Positions 8,935 through 19,950 of a stretch of DNA of 64,000 nt are shown in pieces (the stretch's first letter is position 1; every line of letters begins with the position of its first letter). The stretch spans positions 1 to 64,000 of the forward strand of contig NZ_SMBY01000002.1 in the NCBI RefSeq assembly GCF_004342665.1, read 5' to 3'. The position numbers were made by a program, and so were the translations under genes. The notes below the pieces were generated by a model that worked only from the letters and a program-made list of their open reading frames with translations, was not told the DNA's origin and searched no databases. This stretch comes from Samsonia erythrinae (lineage in GTDB: Bacteria > Pseudomonadota > Gammaproteobacteria > Enterobacterales > Enterobacteriaceae).

Positions 8935-10278
8935 CTACTGCAACCCGAGTTTTTTCTCCAGATAGTGGATGTTCGTGCCACCTCTCTGGAAGTTTTCGTC
9001 TTGCATGATTTTCATCTGAAGTTCGATGTTGGTTTTGATGCCGTCAATGATCAGCTCAGCCAACGCGTTCTTCATGCGGGAAATCGCGATTTCGCGGGTT
9101 TCACCGTAGGTGATCAGTTTGCCGATCATGGAATCGTAATACGGCGGTACGGTATAACCGGCGTAAATATGCGATTCCCAGCGGATGCCAAAGCCGCCCG
9201 GCGCGTGGAAGCGCGTGATTTTCCCCGGACTTGGCAGGAAGGTATTCGGGTCTTCGGCGTTGATACGACATTCCACCGCATGACCGCGCACCTTCACATC
9301 TTCCTGTTTGATGGACAGCGGCTGACCGGCGGCAATGCGTAATTGCTCTTTGATCAGATCCACACCGGTAATCATTTCGGTTACCGGGTGTTCCACCTGA
9401 ATACGGGTATTCATTTCAATAAAGTAGAATTCACCGTTTTCGTACAGGAATTCGAACGTACCTGCGCCGCGATAATTGATATCGATGCAGGCTTTCGCGC
9501 AGCGATCGCCGATATAGCGACGTAGTTCGTCCGTAATGCCCGGCGCCGGCGCCTCTTCCACCACTTTTTGGTGGCGGCGCTGCATGGAACAGTCACGCTC
9601 GGCCAGATAAATCGCGTTACCCTGACCGTCCGCCAGTACCTGAATTTCCACATGGCGTGGATTTTCCAGGTATTTTTCCATGTAGACCATGTCGTTGTTG
9701 AAAGCCGCTTTGGCTTCCGCACGGGTCATATTGATGGATTGTTCCAGCTCTTTGTCGCTGCGCACCACGCGCATACCGCGACCGCCGCCGCCGCCGGAGG
9801 CCTTGATGATGACCGGATAGCCGATGCGTTTGGCAAAGGCGCGGTTTTTGTCCATATCGCCGTCCAGCGGGCCATCAGAACCCGGTACGCACGGCACGCC
9901 CGCTTTTTTCATCGCGTTGATGGCGGAGACCTTATCGCCCATCAGACGGATGGTATCGGCACGCGGGCCGATGAACACAAAGCCGGAGCGTTCAACCTGC
10001 TCGGCAAAGTCGGCGTTTTCGGACAGAAAACCGTAGCCGGGGTGGATCGCAACGGCACCGGTAATTTCCGCAGCGGAAATAATGGCCGGGATATTCAAAT
10101 AGCTTTTTGTTGACGGCGCCGGGCCAATACACACGGTTTCGTCCGCCAGCAATACGTGTTTCAAATCGCGATCCGCGCTGGAGTGAACGGCGACGGTTTT
10201 GATGCCCAGTTCTTTACAGGCACGCAAAATGCGCAGTGCAATCTCTCCGCGGTTAGCGATAACGATTTTATCTAGCAT
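8935..10278 (-). CDS. accC: Biotin carboxylase subunit of acetyl-CoA carboxylase
   Basis: AccC carboxylates the biotin of AccB using ATP and bicarbonate, the first half-reaction of fatty acid synthesis. The 447-residue protein has the N-terminal Rossmann domain ([13 protein letters not shown]), the ATP-grasp glycine loop [12 protein letters not shown] (about 159-170), and the catalytic segment [14 protein letters not shown] (about 288-301). It lies 11 bp after accB, as in all relatives, and is last before the terminator. Confidence 0.98.
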   Translation of the reverse strand: MLDKIVIANRGEIALRILRACKELGIKTVAVHSSADRDLKHVLLADETVCIGPAPSTKSYLNIPAIISAAEITGAVAIHPGYGFLSENADFAEQVERSGFVFIGPRADTIRLMGDKVSAINAMKKAGVPCVPGSDGPLDGDMDKNRAFAKRIGYPVIIKASGGGGGRGMRVVRSDKELEQSINMTRAEAKAAFNNDMVYMEKYLENPRHVEIQVLADGQGNAIYLAERDCSMQRRHQKVVEEAPAPGITDELRRYIGDRCAKACIDINYRGAGTFEFLYENGEFYFIEMNTRIQVEHPVTEMITGVDLIKEQLRIAAGQPLSIKQEDVKVRGHAVECRINAEDPNTFLPSPGKITRFHAPGGFGIRWESHIYAGYTVPPYYDSMIGKLITYGETREIAISRMKNALAELIIDGIKTNIELQMKIMQDENFQRGGTNIHYLEKKLGLQ

Positions 10279-10289
10279 GATAAGCCTCG

Positions 10290-10757
10290 TTATTCGATGA
10301 CAACCAGTGGCTCGTCAAATTCAACCGGCTGGCCGCTTTCGACCAGAATGGCTTTCACTACGCCCGCTTTATCGGCTTCAATCTGGTTCATCATTTTCAT
10401 GGCTTCGACGATGCACAGGGTATCGCCAACGTTGACTTGCTGACCCACTTCCACAAATGCTTTGGCATCCGGGCTTGGGGTGCGATAGAAGGTTCCAACC
10501 ATTGGAGAGCGAACGATGTGTCCACTGACAGCCGCTGGCGCAGCCGGGGCTTCAGCGGGCGCTGGCGCAACCGCGGCGGCCAGAGCAGGCTGTTGCTGCA
10601 TCATCGGTGTGGCATAGGCTTGCTGCATCATCGGATAGTTGGCTGCTGCCGGGGCACGACTGATACGTACTGATTCTTCACCTTCAGAAATTTCCAGTTC
10701 GGCGATGCCAGACTCTTCAACCAGTTCGATCAGTTTTTTGATTTTACGAATATCCAT
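10290..10757 (-). CDS. accB: Biotin carboxyl carrier protein
   Basis: AccB carries biotin between the carboxylase (AccC) and the carboxyltransferase (AccA/AccD). Of its 155 residues, about 1-35 form the assembly domain, 36-77 an Ala/Pro/Gln/Met-rich flexible linker, and 78-155 the biotinyl domain. The modified lysine is Lys121 in EAMKMMN. It lies 24 bp after aroQ, so an aroQ-accB-accC transcript is likely in addition to any accB promoter. Confidence 0.98.
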   Translation of the reverse strand: MDIRKIKKLIELVEESGIAELEISEGEESVRISRAPAAANYPMMQQAYATPMMQQQPALAAAVAPAPAEAPAAPAAVSGHIVRSPMVGTFYRTPSPDAKAFVEVGQQVNVGDTLCIVEAMKMMNQIEADKAGVVKAILVESGQPVEFDEPLVVIE

Positions 10758-10781
10758 GGATGTGGTTCCGTACTCTTTTGT

Positions 10782-11234
10782 TTAATTGGAAGTTGACAGG
10801 CGTTTTACCGCCGTCTGTAAAGCATACTGATAACCCTCTGCCCCCAGACCACATATCACGCCTACTGCAATATCAGAAAGATAGGAATGATGGCGGAAGG
10901 GTTCACGCGCGTGCACATTGGACAGATGAATTTCGATAAACGGAATGTCGACCGCCAGCAGGGCATCACGCAGCGCAACGCTGGTGTGGGTGAATGCCGC
11001 CGGATTAATCAGAATGAAGTCCGTGTTTCCTTTGGCCTGATGGAGGGTATCGATCAGAACATGTTCCGCGTTGGATTGCAGATGGGAAAACTCCACGTTC
11101 AATGCCTGCGCCTGTGCTTCCAGCTCGCTGACAATGTCTGTTAACGTCGTCTTACCGTATTTGTCAGGCTCTCGGGTACCTAGCAGGTTCAGGTTTGGGC
11201 CGTTCAAAAGCAAAATGTGAAACTTTTCTGCCAT
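10782..11234 (-). CDS. aroQ: 3-dehydroquinate dehydratase, type II
   Basis: AroQ dehydrates 3-dehydroquinate to 3-dehydroshikimate in the shikimate pathway. The 150-residue length, NGPNLNLLG (11-19), the catalytic tyrosine region (Tyr26) and the [18 protein letters not shown] segment are typical of the dodecameric type II enzyme. E. coli K-12 uses the unrelated type I AroD, so this gene is a point of difference. The start [10 protein letters not shown] at 11234 fits the family; the 34 codons upstream are not conserved. Confidence 0.96.
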   Translation of the reverse strand: MAEKFHILLLNGPNLNLLGTREPDKYGKTTLTDIVSELEAQAQALNVEFSHLQSNAEHVLIDTLHQAKGNTDFILINPAAFTHTSVALRDALLAVDIPFIEIHLSNVHAREPFRHHSYLSDIAVGVICGLGAEGYQYALQTAVKRLSTSN

Positions 11235-11475
11235 TGTGCTGCTATCTCCCGCGATTATCTTCGTGTCGCACAAAATAGCGCGAAGCTGTTCGTTTGTCAC
11301 CTTTCGTGACGAAAATTGTCCGACCGGAGAATTCAAAACCGTGCATTATAACCATATCGTGGCAATTCGCAGCTAAATACTGGTCTTATCTGCGGAGATA
11401 TTCCGGTGTGAGGTCGTGAGAAGGTGTGAATCTCTCCGTGGTCAGTCACCGGTTTTTCCTGTGTTGCCGCGGCGT

Positions 11476-12075
11476 TTAGCGCCACCATTGGCGAAATTTT
11501 TTATAACGAAACAGCAACAATATCAGCGCCGCGAGTGCATATAAAATAGGCTGCGGAGAGTATGTTTTAACCGACCAAAGATAATGGATAGGCGCAAGGA
11601 TGGCAGCCAAATAGACGAAATTATGCAATTTTTGCCATCTCGATCCCAGTTTGCGCATCAGTTTCTGTGGCGAGGTCACTGCCAGCGCCAGCAAAATCAG
11701 CCAGCTTATCAGACCCAATGTCAGATAAGGCCGGGATATCAGCTCCTGACCCAGCAAAGCCAGATGGTTCAGGCCGAGCTCCAACAGCGCATAGCTTGCC
11801 AGATGCAACGACGCCCAGAAAAAACACCACAGCCCGAGGAGACGACGGCAGCGAATCAGCAGCGGCTGTTTGCCGTAACGCGCCAGCGGTGTGACCAACA
11901 GCGTCGCCAGCAACAGTTTTAGCGCCATCCTGCCGGTAAAGTGTTGGATATCTTTGGCCGGATCGGCGCTGAACCACCCTTGGTCAACCGACAATATCAG
12001 CCACAGCAATGGCAGAAAACCTGCCAGATGGAGTAGCACTTTTAGCCGATTAATGTGTTGTAACGTCAGTCTCAT
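11476..12075 (-). CDS. msrQ: MsrQ, heme-binding membrane subunit of methionine sulfoxide reductase
   Basis: MsrQ is an inner-membrane b-type cytochrome that passes electrons from the quinone pool or flavin reductase to MsrP. The 199-residue protein has six hydrophobic segments and candidate heme-ligand histidines in [17 protein letters not shown] and APIHYLW. It follows msrP by 36 bp, the usual pair. Confidence 0.95.
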   Translation of the reverse strand: MRLTLQHINRLKVLLHLAGFLPLLWLILSVDQGWFSADPAKDIQHFTGRMALKLLLATLLVTPLARYGKQPLLIRCRRLLGLWCFFWASLHLASYALLELGLNHLALLGQELISRPYLTLGLISWLILLALAVTSPQKLMRKLGSRWQKLHNFVYLAAILAPIHYLWSVKTYSPQPILYALAALILLLFRYKKFRQWWR

Positions 12076-12111
12076 GCTGATGTGGATTCCTATCCTGACA
12101 GGAAGTGATCG

Positions 12112-13113
12112 CTAGAAGTTGTCGCGCAGATTCAAGCCGCGATACAGCGAGGCGACCTGATCGGCATAGCCGTTGAACAACAGCGTAGGTTGACGCTCAA
12201 CGTTAAGCAGGCCGCCTGACCCGATGACGCGTTCCGTCGCCTGCGACCAGCGCGGGTGATCGACATGGGGGTTAACGTTGGCATAGAAGCCATATTCATC
12301 TGGGGCCGCCAGATTCCACGTGCAGGGCGGCTGTTCACGGGTTAACCGAATATGCACAATGGATTTGATACTTTTGAACCCGTATTTCCACGGCGTCACG
12401 AGTCGGATAGGCGCGCCGTTCTGCGGCGGCAGTGTCTTGCCGTAAACGCCGACGGCCAGCAGCGTCAGGGGATTCATGGCCTCATCCAGTCTCAGCCCTT
12501 CGACATAGGGGTAGTCCAGCCCGCCGCCTATCGCGCGATTTTTTTGTCCCGGCATCTGCTCCTGGTCGTAAAGCGTCTGAAACGCCACGTAGCGTGCGTT
12601 GCTGGTGGGTTCGGCGAAGTTAATCAGCTTGGCCAGCTCAAACCCGACCCACGGAATGACCATCGACCAGGCCTCAACGCAGCGAAAGCGGTAGATCCGC
12701 TCTTCTAGCGGAAAGCGTTTTAGCACATCGTCGATATCCAGCGTGATAGGTTTGGCTACCTCGCCGTCTATCTTAACGGTCCAGCCAGTGGTTTTTAACC
12801 CGCCGGCATTGGCCGCCGGATCGGCTTTATCCAACCCGAACTCATAGAAGTTGTTATAACCCGTGACCTTATCTTCCGGCGTGAGAGGCAGATCGAGCCT
12901 CCAGTCGGCAGGCTGACTAAATGTGAGCGGCTTACCCGGCGGCGCTTTGGGTTTCTCTCCGCCTTTAAACCACGCTAGCAGGTCAGCCTGTGCAGAAAGC
13001 GGCAGTGAGAGCGCCGCCGCGGAAATGCCCAGCGCTTTTAATACGCGCCGGCGCTGATAGAAGAGGGATTCCGGGGTAACGTCGGCTTCCGTGAGCTTGC
13101 GATGTTTGTGCAT
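12112..13113 (-). CDS. msrP: MsrP, periplasmic molybdopterin methionine sulfoxide reductase
   Basis: MsrP reduces methionine sulfoxide in oxidised periplasmic proteins, using a molybdenum cofactor. The 333-residue precursor has a Tat signal peptide with the twin-arginine motif [10 protein letters not shown] (20-29) and a cleavage region near SAQA (40-43). Cys145 in RFRCVEAWS is the likely molybdenum ligand. The catalytic domain resembles sulfite oxidase. It heads the msrP-msrQ operon; HiuRS-type copper or HOCl control is known in E. coli but no site was identified here. Confidence 0.97.
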   Translation of the reverse strand: MHKHRKLTEADVTPESLFYQRRRVLKALGISAAALSLPLSAQADLLAWFKGGEKPKAPPGKPLTFSQPADWRLDLPLTPEDKVTGYNNFYEFGLDKADPAANAGGLKTTGWTVKIDGEVAKPITLDIDDVLKRFPLEERIYRFRCVEAWSMVIPWVGFELAKLINFAEPTSNARYVAFQTLYDQEQMPGQKNRAIGGGLDYPYVEGLRLDEAMNPLTLLAVGVYGKTLPPQNGAPIRLVTPWKYGFKSIKSIVHIRLTREQPPCTWNLAAPDEYGFYANVNPHVDHPRWSQATERVIGSGGLLNVERQPTLLFNGYADQVASLYRGLNLRDNF

Positions 13114-13272
13114 GTGAACTCCCGCCAGTCATGATTTTTGTTAAAGCAAAATGGCGTTTTTTAATGCTTATCGTTCACTTAGTTATAGATGAGTTGCGGT
13201 AGAAATCGCACGGTAAAACGAAGGACTTTTATTGCAGGGTGTAACAGCCGCCCGAAAGCGGCTAAAAAAACG

Positions 13273-14250
13273 TTAGCCGATTTTCACCAGTGTGCGGCCA
13301 GTGACGTTGTTTTCCAGCAGCGCGGCGGCGGCGGCGGGGACATCTTCCAACCCGATTTCCTTTGTCACCTGCTCGTAGAATGCGTCAGGCAGGATGGTCG
13401 CCAGACGATCCCACGCCTGCTGACGACGCGCCAGCGGCGCCATCACGGAATCCACGCCTTGCAGACGAACATTGCGTAAAATGAAGGGCATGACGGTTGT
13501 CGGCAGCGCAATACCACCAGCCAGACCACACGCTGCCACCGTCGCGTTGTAATCCATCTGCGCCAGCAGCGTCGCCAGCACTTTGTCGCCGACGGTATCA
13601 ATCGCGCCTGCCCAGCGCTGCTTTTCCAGCGGGCGGGCATTGCCGGTGAATTCGCTGCGTTCGAGCACCTGTGCCGCGCCCAGTTTCTTCAGATAGTCGG
13701 TGTTGTCAGCACGTCCGCTGACGGCGGTCACCTGATAACCCAACGCGGCGAGCAGGGCGACTGCCGTACTGCCGACGCCGCCGCTGGCGCCCGTCACAAT
13801 GATGTCGCCGCTTGCCGGTGTGACGCCGCCGTCTTCCAGCGCCATGACGCACAGCATGGCAGTAAAGCCCGCGGTGCCGAGGATCATTGCCTTACGGGCG
13901 TCCAGCGAGGAGGGCAAAGGCACCAGCCAATCGCTTTTCACCCGCGCTTGCTGCGCCAGACCGCCCCAGTGGTTTTCCCCCACGCCCCAGCCGGTCAGGA
14001 TGACGGGCTGTCCTACGGTAAATCGGGCGCTGTCGCTGTGGCGCACTACGCCCGCGAAATCGATCCCCGGCACCATCGGGAAGTGACGAATGATCTTGCC
14101 TTTGCCCGTAATGGCGAGCGCATCTTTATAATTAATACCGGACCAATTGATATCGACGGTAACATCCCCGGCGGGAAGCTGTTCCGCATCAATCTCACGG
14201 ATCTCGGCGCGCGTCAGACCGTCGGACTGTTCAAGAACCAAAGCCTGCAT
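13273..14250 (-). CDS. acuI: Acrylyl-CoA/quinone reductase family protein AcuI (YhdH)
   Basis: An NADPH-dependent reductase of the zinc-free medium-chain dehydrogenase family. Relatives reduce acrylyl-CoA, a toxic metabolite, to propionyl-CoA. The 325-residue protein has a GroES-like N-terminal domain and a Rossmann domain with the nucleotide loop VTGASGGVGSTAV (about 151-163). The ATG at 14250 with AGGAG seven bases upstream is preferred to a TTG two codons earlier. It stands alone, divergent from csrD. A hairpin lies just past the stop (13246-13262) but has no T run on this strand. Confidence 0.93.
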   Translation of the reverse strand: MQALVLEQSDGLTRAEIREIDAEQLPAGDVTVDINWSGINYKDALAITGKGKIIRHFPMVPGIDFAGVVRHSDSARFTVGQPVILTGWGVGENHWGGLAQQARVKSDWLVPLPSSLDARKAMILGTAGFTAMLCVMALEDGGVTPASGDIIVTGASGGVGSTAVALLAALGYQVTAVSGRADNTDYLKKLGAAQVLERSEFTGNARPLEKQRWAGAIDTVGDKVLATLLAQMDYNATVAACGLAGGIALPTTVMPFILRNVRLQGVDSVMAPLARRQQAWDRLATILPDAFYEQVTKEIGLEDVPAAAAALLENNVTGRTLVKIG

Positions 14251-14298
14251 GAGCAATCTCCTGTAGCAGGATTAAAAGTGAGGAAGCCATACTATAAT

Positions 14299-14321
14299 TA
14301 TGACGAATATCTTTCGTTATA
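14299..14321. promoter_or_regulatory. Inverted repeat between acuI and csrD
   Basis: A 9-bp inverted repeat with one mismatch, TATGACGAA and TTCGTTATA, spaced by five bases, lies 49 bp upstream of the acuI start and about 90 bp before csrD. It overlaps the AT-rich stretch where an acuI promoter would be, so it may be an operator. The cognate regulator is unknown. Confidence 0.35.
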
Positions 14322-14407
14322 AGTACTATGCGTTGCAATCGGCGTTGGCAAACTGATAAAAAACAAAAAACTTGCTGAAATGGCATTCTTTGGAATAGGA
14401 CGCAGGG

Positions 14408-16348
14408 ATGGGATTTACGACCAGATTCTCAATACTTGTAACATTGCTGACGACGTTCGCTATTTTCCTGATGCTGTTCAGTAACCTGTTCAGTCTCTAC
14501 GCTTATAGCCAGCAGCGAACTGAGCAACAGTTACATGAGGTGATAGCCAGTATCGATCAGGCGTTATTAGTGCAGCCGCCTGAAGATGTCCAGTTCTGGC
14601 TGCCGGGGATGATGAAGACGGCAGGCATTGTCACGCTGGAGATTTGGGATAACGATTCGTCGCTCTATTCGATAGCATTGCCTGACTCGGCGTGGAAACG
14701 AACGCATCTCTACCATCAGGCTGAATTCCCGCTTATGCACCATCTGGATGGGGTGGTCGTCTTAAAATATGTTGATCCGCTAATTGGTTTGTCGCGCGTC
14801 GTGATATCCATGTTGCCGATACTGCTGGCCGCAGGCCTGATGCTCCTGATGCTCTATCTGTCCATTCGCTGGCTACAGCGTCAGTCTGTAGGGCTGCAAG
14901 AGCTGGAAACGCGCGCGCGGCATATTCTCAACGGCGAACGTGAATCGGTGATGCAGGGGTCGGCGCGTGAATGGCCCGCCAATAGCAGCGGAGCGCTCGA
15001 TCTGCTGTTGTCGGATCTAGTGGAAGCGCGTGAGGAGCGGGGGCGGGTGGATACCTTAATTCGTGCCTTTGCCGCACAGGATGCGGAAACCGGGCTGAAC
15101 AACCGTCTGTTTTTTGATAACCAACTAACGACACAACTGGAAGACAGCGAAGACGTGGGGACGCACGGGATCGTCATGATGATCCGCGTGCCGGATTTTG
15201 AAATCCTCCAGGAAACACACGGCTACAACCGAGGTGTCCTTCAGGAATACCGTTTTACGCTGGTCAACCTGCTGTCGACGTTTGTTATGCGTTATCCCTC
15301 CGCACTGCTGGCGCGCTATTTCAGCAGCGACTTCACCGTATTGCTCCCTCACCGCACGCTGAAAGAAGCCGATGCTATCGCCGCTCAGTTGGTGAAAGCG
15401 ATCGATATTCTTCCCGTCTGTCCGTTGATCGATCCGCAAGATATCTTGCACATCGGCATTTGCGCCTATCACAGCGGTCAAAGTGCGGAACAGGTGATGG
15501 AAAGCGTGCAGGATGCAAGGCGCAACGCCGTCTTGCAGGGAGGGAACGGCTGGTGTGTGTATGACCGACAGGTGCCGGACAAGAGCCGCGGCAGCGTGAA
15601 ATGGCGCACGTTGCTGGAGCAAACGCTGGCGCGAGGGGGGCCGAGGCTCTATCAGAAGCCTGCCGTCACGAAAGAGGGCGTTGTGCATCATCGTGAAATG
15701 ATGAGCCGAATTTATGACGGCGAGCAGGAATTGCTCGCTGCGGAATATATGCCGTTGGTGCAGCAACTCGGACTGACAACCCACTATGACCGGCAACTTC
15801 TTGCGCGGGTTATTGACCTGTTGGCGATTTGGCCGAGTGAAAATCTGGCTGTGCCGGTCAGTGTGGACTCACTTTTGCAGAAAGCTTTTTTGCGCTGGCT
15901 AAAAGAAACATTACTACAATGTCCGAAATCGCAACGGCAGCGTATTTTATTTGAACTTGCGGAGGCAGATGTTTGTCAATATATCGGCCGTCTGCGCCCG
16001 ATTCTAAATCTGATATTGGGACTGGGATGTCGTCTGGCTGTCACACAGGCCGGTTTAACGCTCGTCAGTACGACGTATATCAAGTCGCTTCCTGTGGAAA
16101 TCATCAAGCTTCATCCCGGACTGGTGCGTAGTCTGGAGCGTCGCCCGGAAAACCAGCTCTTTGTACAAAGTCTGACCGAAGCCTGTAAAGGAACGCAAAC
16201 GCAAGTGTTTGCCGCTGGCGTGCGAACGAAAGAAGAGTGGCGGATGCTCTTGGGGAAAGGCGTTTATGGCGGACAAGGGGATTTTTTTGCCGCATCAATT
16301 TCAGTAACGGATGAGCTGAAAAAATATTCACCGCGCCATCGTGTTTAA
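14408..16348 (+). CDS. csrD: CsrD, RNase E specificity factor for CsrB/CsrC decay
   Basis: CsrD is a membrane-bound protein that directs RNase E to the regulatory RNAs CsrB and CsrC, so it tunes CsrA activity. The 646-residue protein has transmembrane segments near residues 10-33 and 133-157, a HAMP-like linker, a GGDEF-like domain and an EAL-like domain. Both signature motifs are degenerate: FSSDF (305-309) in place of GGDEF and EMM (430-432) in place of EAL. It is therefore not expected to make or cleave cyclic-di-GMP, as is known for E. coli CsrD. AGGACGCAGG precedes the ATG. Confidence 0.95.
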   Translation: MGFTTRFSILVTLLTTFAIFLMLFSNLFSLYAYSQQRTEQQLHEVIASIDQALLVQPPEDVQFWLPGMMKTAGIVTLEIWDNDSSLYSIALPDSAWKRTHLYHQAEFPLMHHLDGVVVLKYVDPLIGLSRVVISMLPILLAAGLMLLMLYLSIRWLQRQSVGLQELETRARHILNGERESVMQGSAREWPANSSGALDLLLSDLVEAREERGRVDTLIRAFAAQDAETGLNNRLFFDNQLTTQLEDSEDVGTHGIVMMIRVPDFEILQETHGYNRGVLQEYRFTLVNLLSTFVMRYPSALLARYFSSDFTVLLPHRTLKEADAIAAQLVKAIDILPVCPLIDPQDILHIGICAYHSGQSAEQVMESVQDARRNAVLQGGNGWCVYDRQVPDKSRGSVKWRTLLEQTLARGGPRLYQKPAVTKEGVVHHREMMSRIYDGEQELLAAEYMPLVQQLGLTTHYDRQLLARVIDLLAIWPSENLAVPVSVDSLLQKAFLRWLKETLLQCPKSQRQRILFELAEADVCQYIGRLRPILNLILGLGCRLAVTQAGLTLVSTTYIKSLPVEIIKLHPGLVRSLERRPENQLFVQSLTEACKGTQTQVFAAGVRTKEEWRMLLGKGVYGGQGDFFAASISVTDELKKYSPRHRV

Positions 16349-17709
<1,361 letters not shown>

Positions 17710-17719
17710 TCCTGTCTGG

Positions 17720-17780
17720 AAAAGGGGGGCCGGATGGATGAACGCAAGCGTTTTTCATCTCTCGTGGTTGCCCCTTTTTT
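17720..17780 (+). terminator. Terminator or attenuator between mreB and mreC
   Basis: An outer stem AAAAGGGG/CCCCTTTT (17720-17727 and 17771-17778) encloses a second hairpin GATGAACGC-AA-GCG...TTCATC (17737-17760) and runs into TTTTTT. It begins 11 bases after the mreB stop and 100 bases before mreC. It would cut most mreB transcripts short, leaving mreCD at a lower level. Confidence 0.65.
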
Positions 17781-17879
17781 ATTTGCCGAACAATGAGATT
17801 TGCCCTGCGGGGCGCTGCTTTGTGACATGAAAAATCGCCGGAGCGATTTGAGGTTGCAGTCGAGGAATACGCGAATTTT

Positions 17880-18863
17880 ATGAAGCCGCTTTTTAGCAGG
17901 GGGACTTCCCTGCAATTACGACTTTTTCTTGCTGTCGTTACCGCGATCGTCGCGATCGTCGCGGACAGTCGGCTTGGTTCGTTCGTTAAAATCAGAACGT
18001 ACATGGACACCGCGGTCAGCCCGTTCTATTTTCTGGCCAATGGGCCACGTCAGGTGCTGGATAATGTCTCCGCATCGCTGGCGACGCGTGAACAGCTGAG
18101 CATTGAAAATACCGCGTTGCGTCAGGAACTGCTGATGAAAAACAGCGATCTGTTGCTGTTAGGGCAGTTCAAGCAGGAAAACGCGCGGTTACGCGAACTG
18201 CTCGGTTCGCCGCTGCGTCAGGATGAACAGAAGATGGTCACGCAGGTGATGTCCGCCGGAACCGACCCGTATAGCGATCAGGTTGTGATTGATAAAGGCC
18301 AGGTAAATGGCGTGTATGAGGGGCAGCCGGTCATCAGCGATAAAGGCGTGGTGGGGCAGGTCGTCGCGGTCGGTCAGTTTACCAGCCGGGTTCTGTTAAT
18401 TTGTGATGTTTCCCACGCGTTGCCGATTCAGGTGCTGCGCAATGATATCCGCGTAATCGCTGCCGGCAACGGTTGTACCGACGATTTGCAATTGGAACAT
18501 CTGCCTAACAATACGGACATCCGTGTGGGCGATGTGCTGGTGACGTCCGGCCTGGGTGGGCGTTTCCCTGAAGGTTATCCGGTGGCGGTGGTATCCTCGG
18601 TGAAAGTGGATACTCAGCGCGCTTATACGATTATTCAGGCTCATCCGACCGCGGGGCTGCAACGTTTGCGCTATCTCTTATTATTATGGGGCGTGGAAAA
18701 CAACTCTAATACCTCGCTGCCGCCAGCGGAGGTGCATCGGGTTGCCAATGAGCGCCTGATGCAGATGATGCCACAGGTATTACCGTCGCCTGATGAAATA
18801 GGGCCGCCGCTTCCTCCTGATATCGCTGTTCCCACTACCGAGCCGCAAAGAGGCCATCAATGA
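17880..18863 (+). CDS. mreC: MreC, rod-shape determining protein
   Basis: MreC is a bitopic inner-membrane protein that links cytoplasmic MreB to the periplasmic elongasome (PBP2-RodA). The 327 residues start with a short cytoplasmic tail, one membrane segment (about 12-28), a coiled coil (about 63-105) and a beta-rich periplasmic domain. The C-terminus is proline-rich. Its stop overlaps the mreD start by 4 bp. Confidence 0.98.
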   Translation: MKPLFSRGTSLQLRLFLAVVTAIVAIVADSRLGSFVKIRTYMDTAVSPFYFLANGPRQVLDNVSASLATREQLSIENTALRQELLMKNSDLLLLGQFKQENARLRELLGSPLRQDEQKMVTQVMSAGTDPYSDQVVIDKGQVNGVYEGQPVISDKGVVGQVVAVGQFTSRVLLICDVSHALPIQVLRNDIRVIAAGNGCTDDLQLEHLPNNTDIRVGDVLVTSGLGGRFPEGYPVAVVSSVKVDTQRAYTIIQAHPTAGLQRLRYLLLLWGVENNSNTSLPPAEVHRVANERLMQMMPQVLPSPDEIGPPLPPDIAVPTTEPQRGHQ

Positions 18864-19348
18864 ACCGCTATCGCAGGCATGGCAACTGGATTATCTGGCT
18901 CTCATTCCTGATTGCCATGATCTTGCAGATTATGCCGTGGCCGGATGAAATCTATATGTTTCGTCCGTCCTGGCTGACGCTGTTCCTGATTTACTGGGTG
19001 ATGGCGTTGCCGCACCGGGTGAATGTCGGTACCGGGTTTTTATTGGGTATGATTATGGACCTGATTCTTGGGTCTACTCTGGGAGTCCGGGCGTTGGCGC
19101 TTAGCGTCATTGCCTATTTGGTGGCGTTCAAATTTCAGTTGTTTCGAAATATGGCGTTATGGCAACAGGCGTTGATTGTCATGGCGCTGTCGTTGCTGAT
19201 GGATCTGATTGTATTCTGGGCAGAATTTTTGGTTATTCATGTCTCTTTCCGGCCGGAAACGTTCTGGAACTGCGTGGTCGATGGCGTGCTTTGGCCGTGG
19301 CTGTTCCTGCTGATGCGTAAAATTCGTCGTCAGTTTACTGTGCAATAA
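18860..19348 (+). CDS. mreD: MreD, rod-shape determining membrane protein
   Basis: MreD is the integral membrane partner of MreC in the elongasome. The 162-residue protein has five to six hydrophobic segments. The ATGA overlap with mreC indicates translational coupling. The next gene, maf, begins 9 bp after its stop, so mreCD-maf-rng are probably one transcript. Confidence 0.97.
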   Translation: MNRYRRHGNWIIWLSFLIAMILQIMPWPDEIYMFRPSWLTLFLIYWVMALPHRVNVGTGFLLGMIMDLILGSTLGVRALALSVIAYLVAFKFQLFRNMALWQQALIVMALSLLMDLIVFWAEFLVIHVSFRPETFWNCVVDGVLWPWLFLLMRKIRRQFTVQ

Positions 19349-19356
19349 GGTGACCC

Positions 19357-19950
19357 ATGACCCAGCTTTATCTGGCCTCTGCTTCTCCCCGCCGTCGGGA
19401 ACTGCTGACGCAGCTCGACATCCCTTTTTCTGTGCTGAACGTGGCGGTGGAAGAAGTGAGTTTATCGCAAGAGGCGGCGGAAACCTACGTCCGGCGTTTG
19501 GCGCATGAAAAGGCCATCGCTGGCGTGGCGGCGGCGCCGTTCGATCTCCCGGTTCTGGGGGCGGACACCATCGTGGCCTTGAACGGGCAGGTATTGGAAA
19601 AGCCGCGCGATGAGGCCCATGCGGCGGAAATGCTGAGTCAACTGTCGGGAAAACAACATCAGGTGATGACCGCCGTCGCGCTGGCGGACAGAGACGATAT
19701 ATTAAGCGCTCTGGTGATCACCGATGTCGTCTTTCGTCCACTGTCGCCACAGGATATCGAACGTTATATCGCCAGCGGAGAGCCGATGGATAAAGCAGGG
19801 GCTTATGGAATTCAGGGAAAAGGTGGGTGCTTTGTCCGGTCGCTCAGCGGAAGCTATTATGCGGTGGTGGGATTGCCGCTGGTCGAAACACATGAGCTGT
19901 TCAGTAATTTTGCTGCGCTGAGGGGCGCAAGAGGGAAACATGACTGCTGA
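19357..19950 (+). CDS. maf: Maf/YhdE, dTTP/UTP pyrophosphatase
   Basis: YhdE-type Maf proteins hydrolyse dTTP, UTP and modified forms to the monophosphate and pyrophosphate, a pool-cleaning role linked to division control. The 197 residues show the family N-terminus [14 protein letters not shown], the catalytic acid in LGADTIV (Asp70) and the KAGAYGIQG segment. The 3' end overlaps rng by 11 bp. Confidence 0.96.
   Translation: MTQLYLASASPRRRELLTQLDIPFSVLNVAVEEVSLSQEAAETYVRRLAHEKAIAGVAAAPFDLPVLGADTIVALNGQVLEKPRDEAHAAEMLSQLSGKQHQVMTAVALADRDDILSALVITDVVFRPLSPQDIERYIASGEPMDKAGAYGIQGKGGCFVRSLSGSYYAVVGLPLVETHELFSNFAALRGARGKHDC

Noticed and set aside
13246-13270. Hairpin with T/A run after acuI as a terminator
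   Set aside because: The run of T lies 5' of the stem on the minus strand, the wrong side for acuI termination, and no plus-strand gene precedes it.
15125-15796. 223-codon minus-strand ORF opposite csrD
   Set aside because: Antisense shadow with no initiation signal; csrD is continuous across it.
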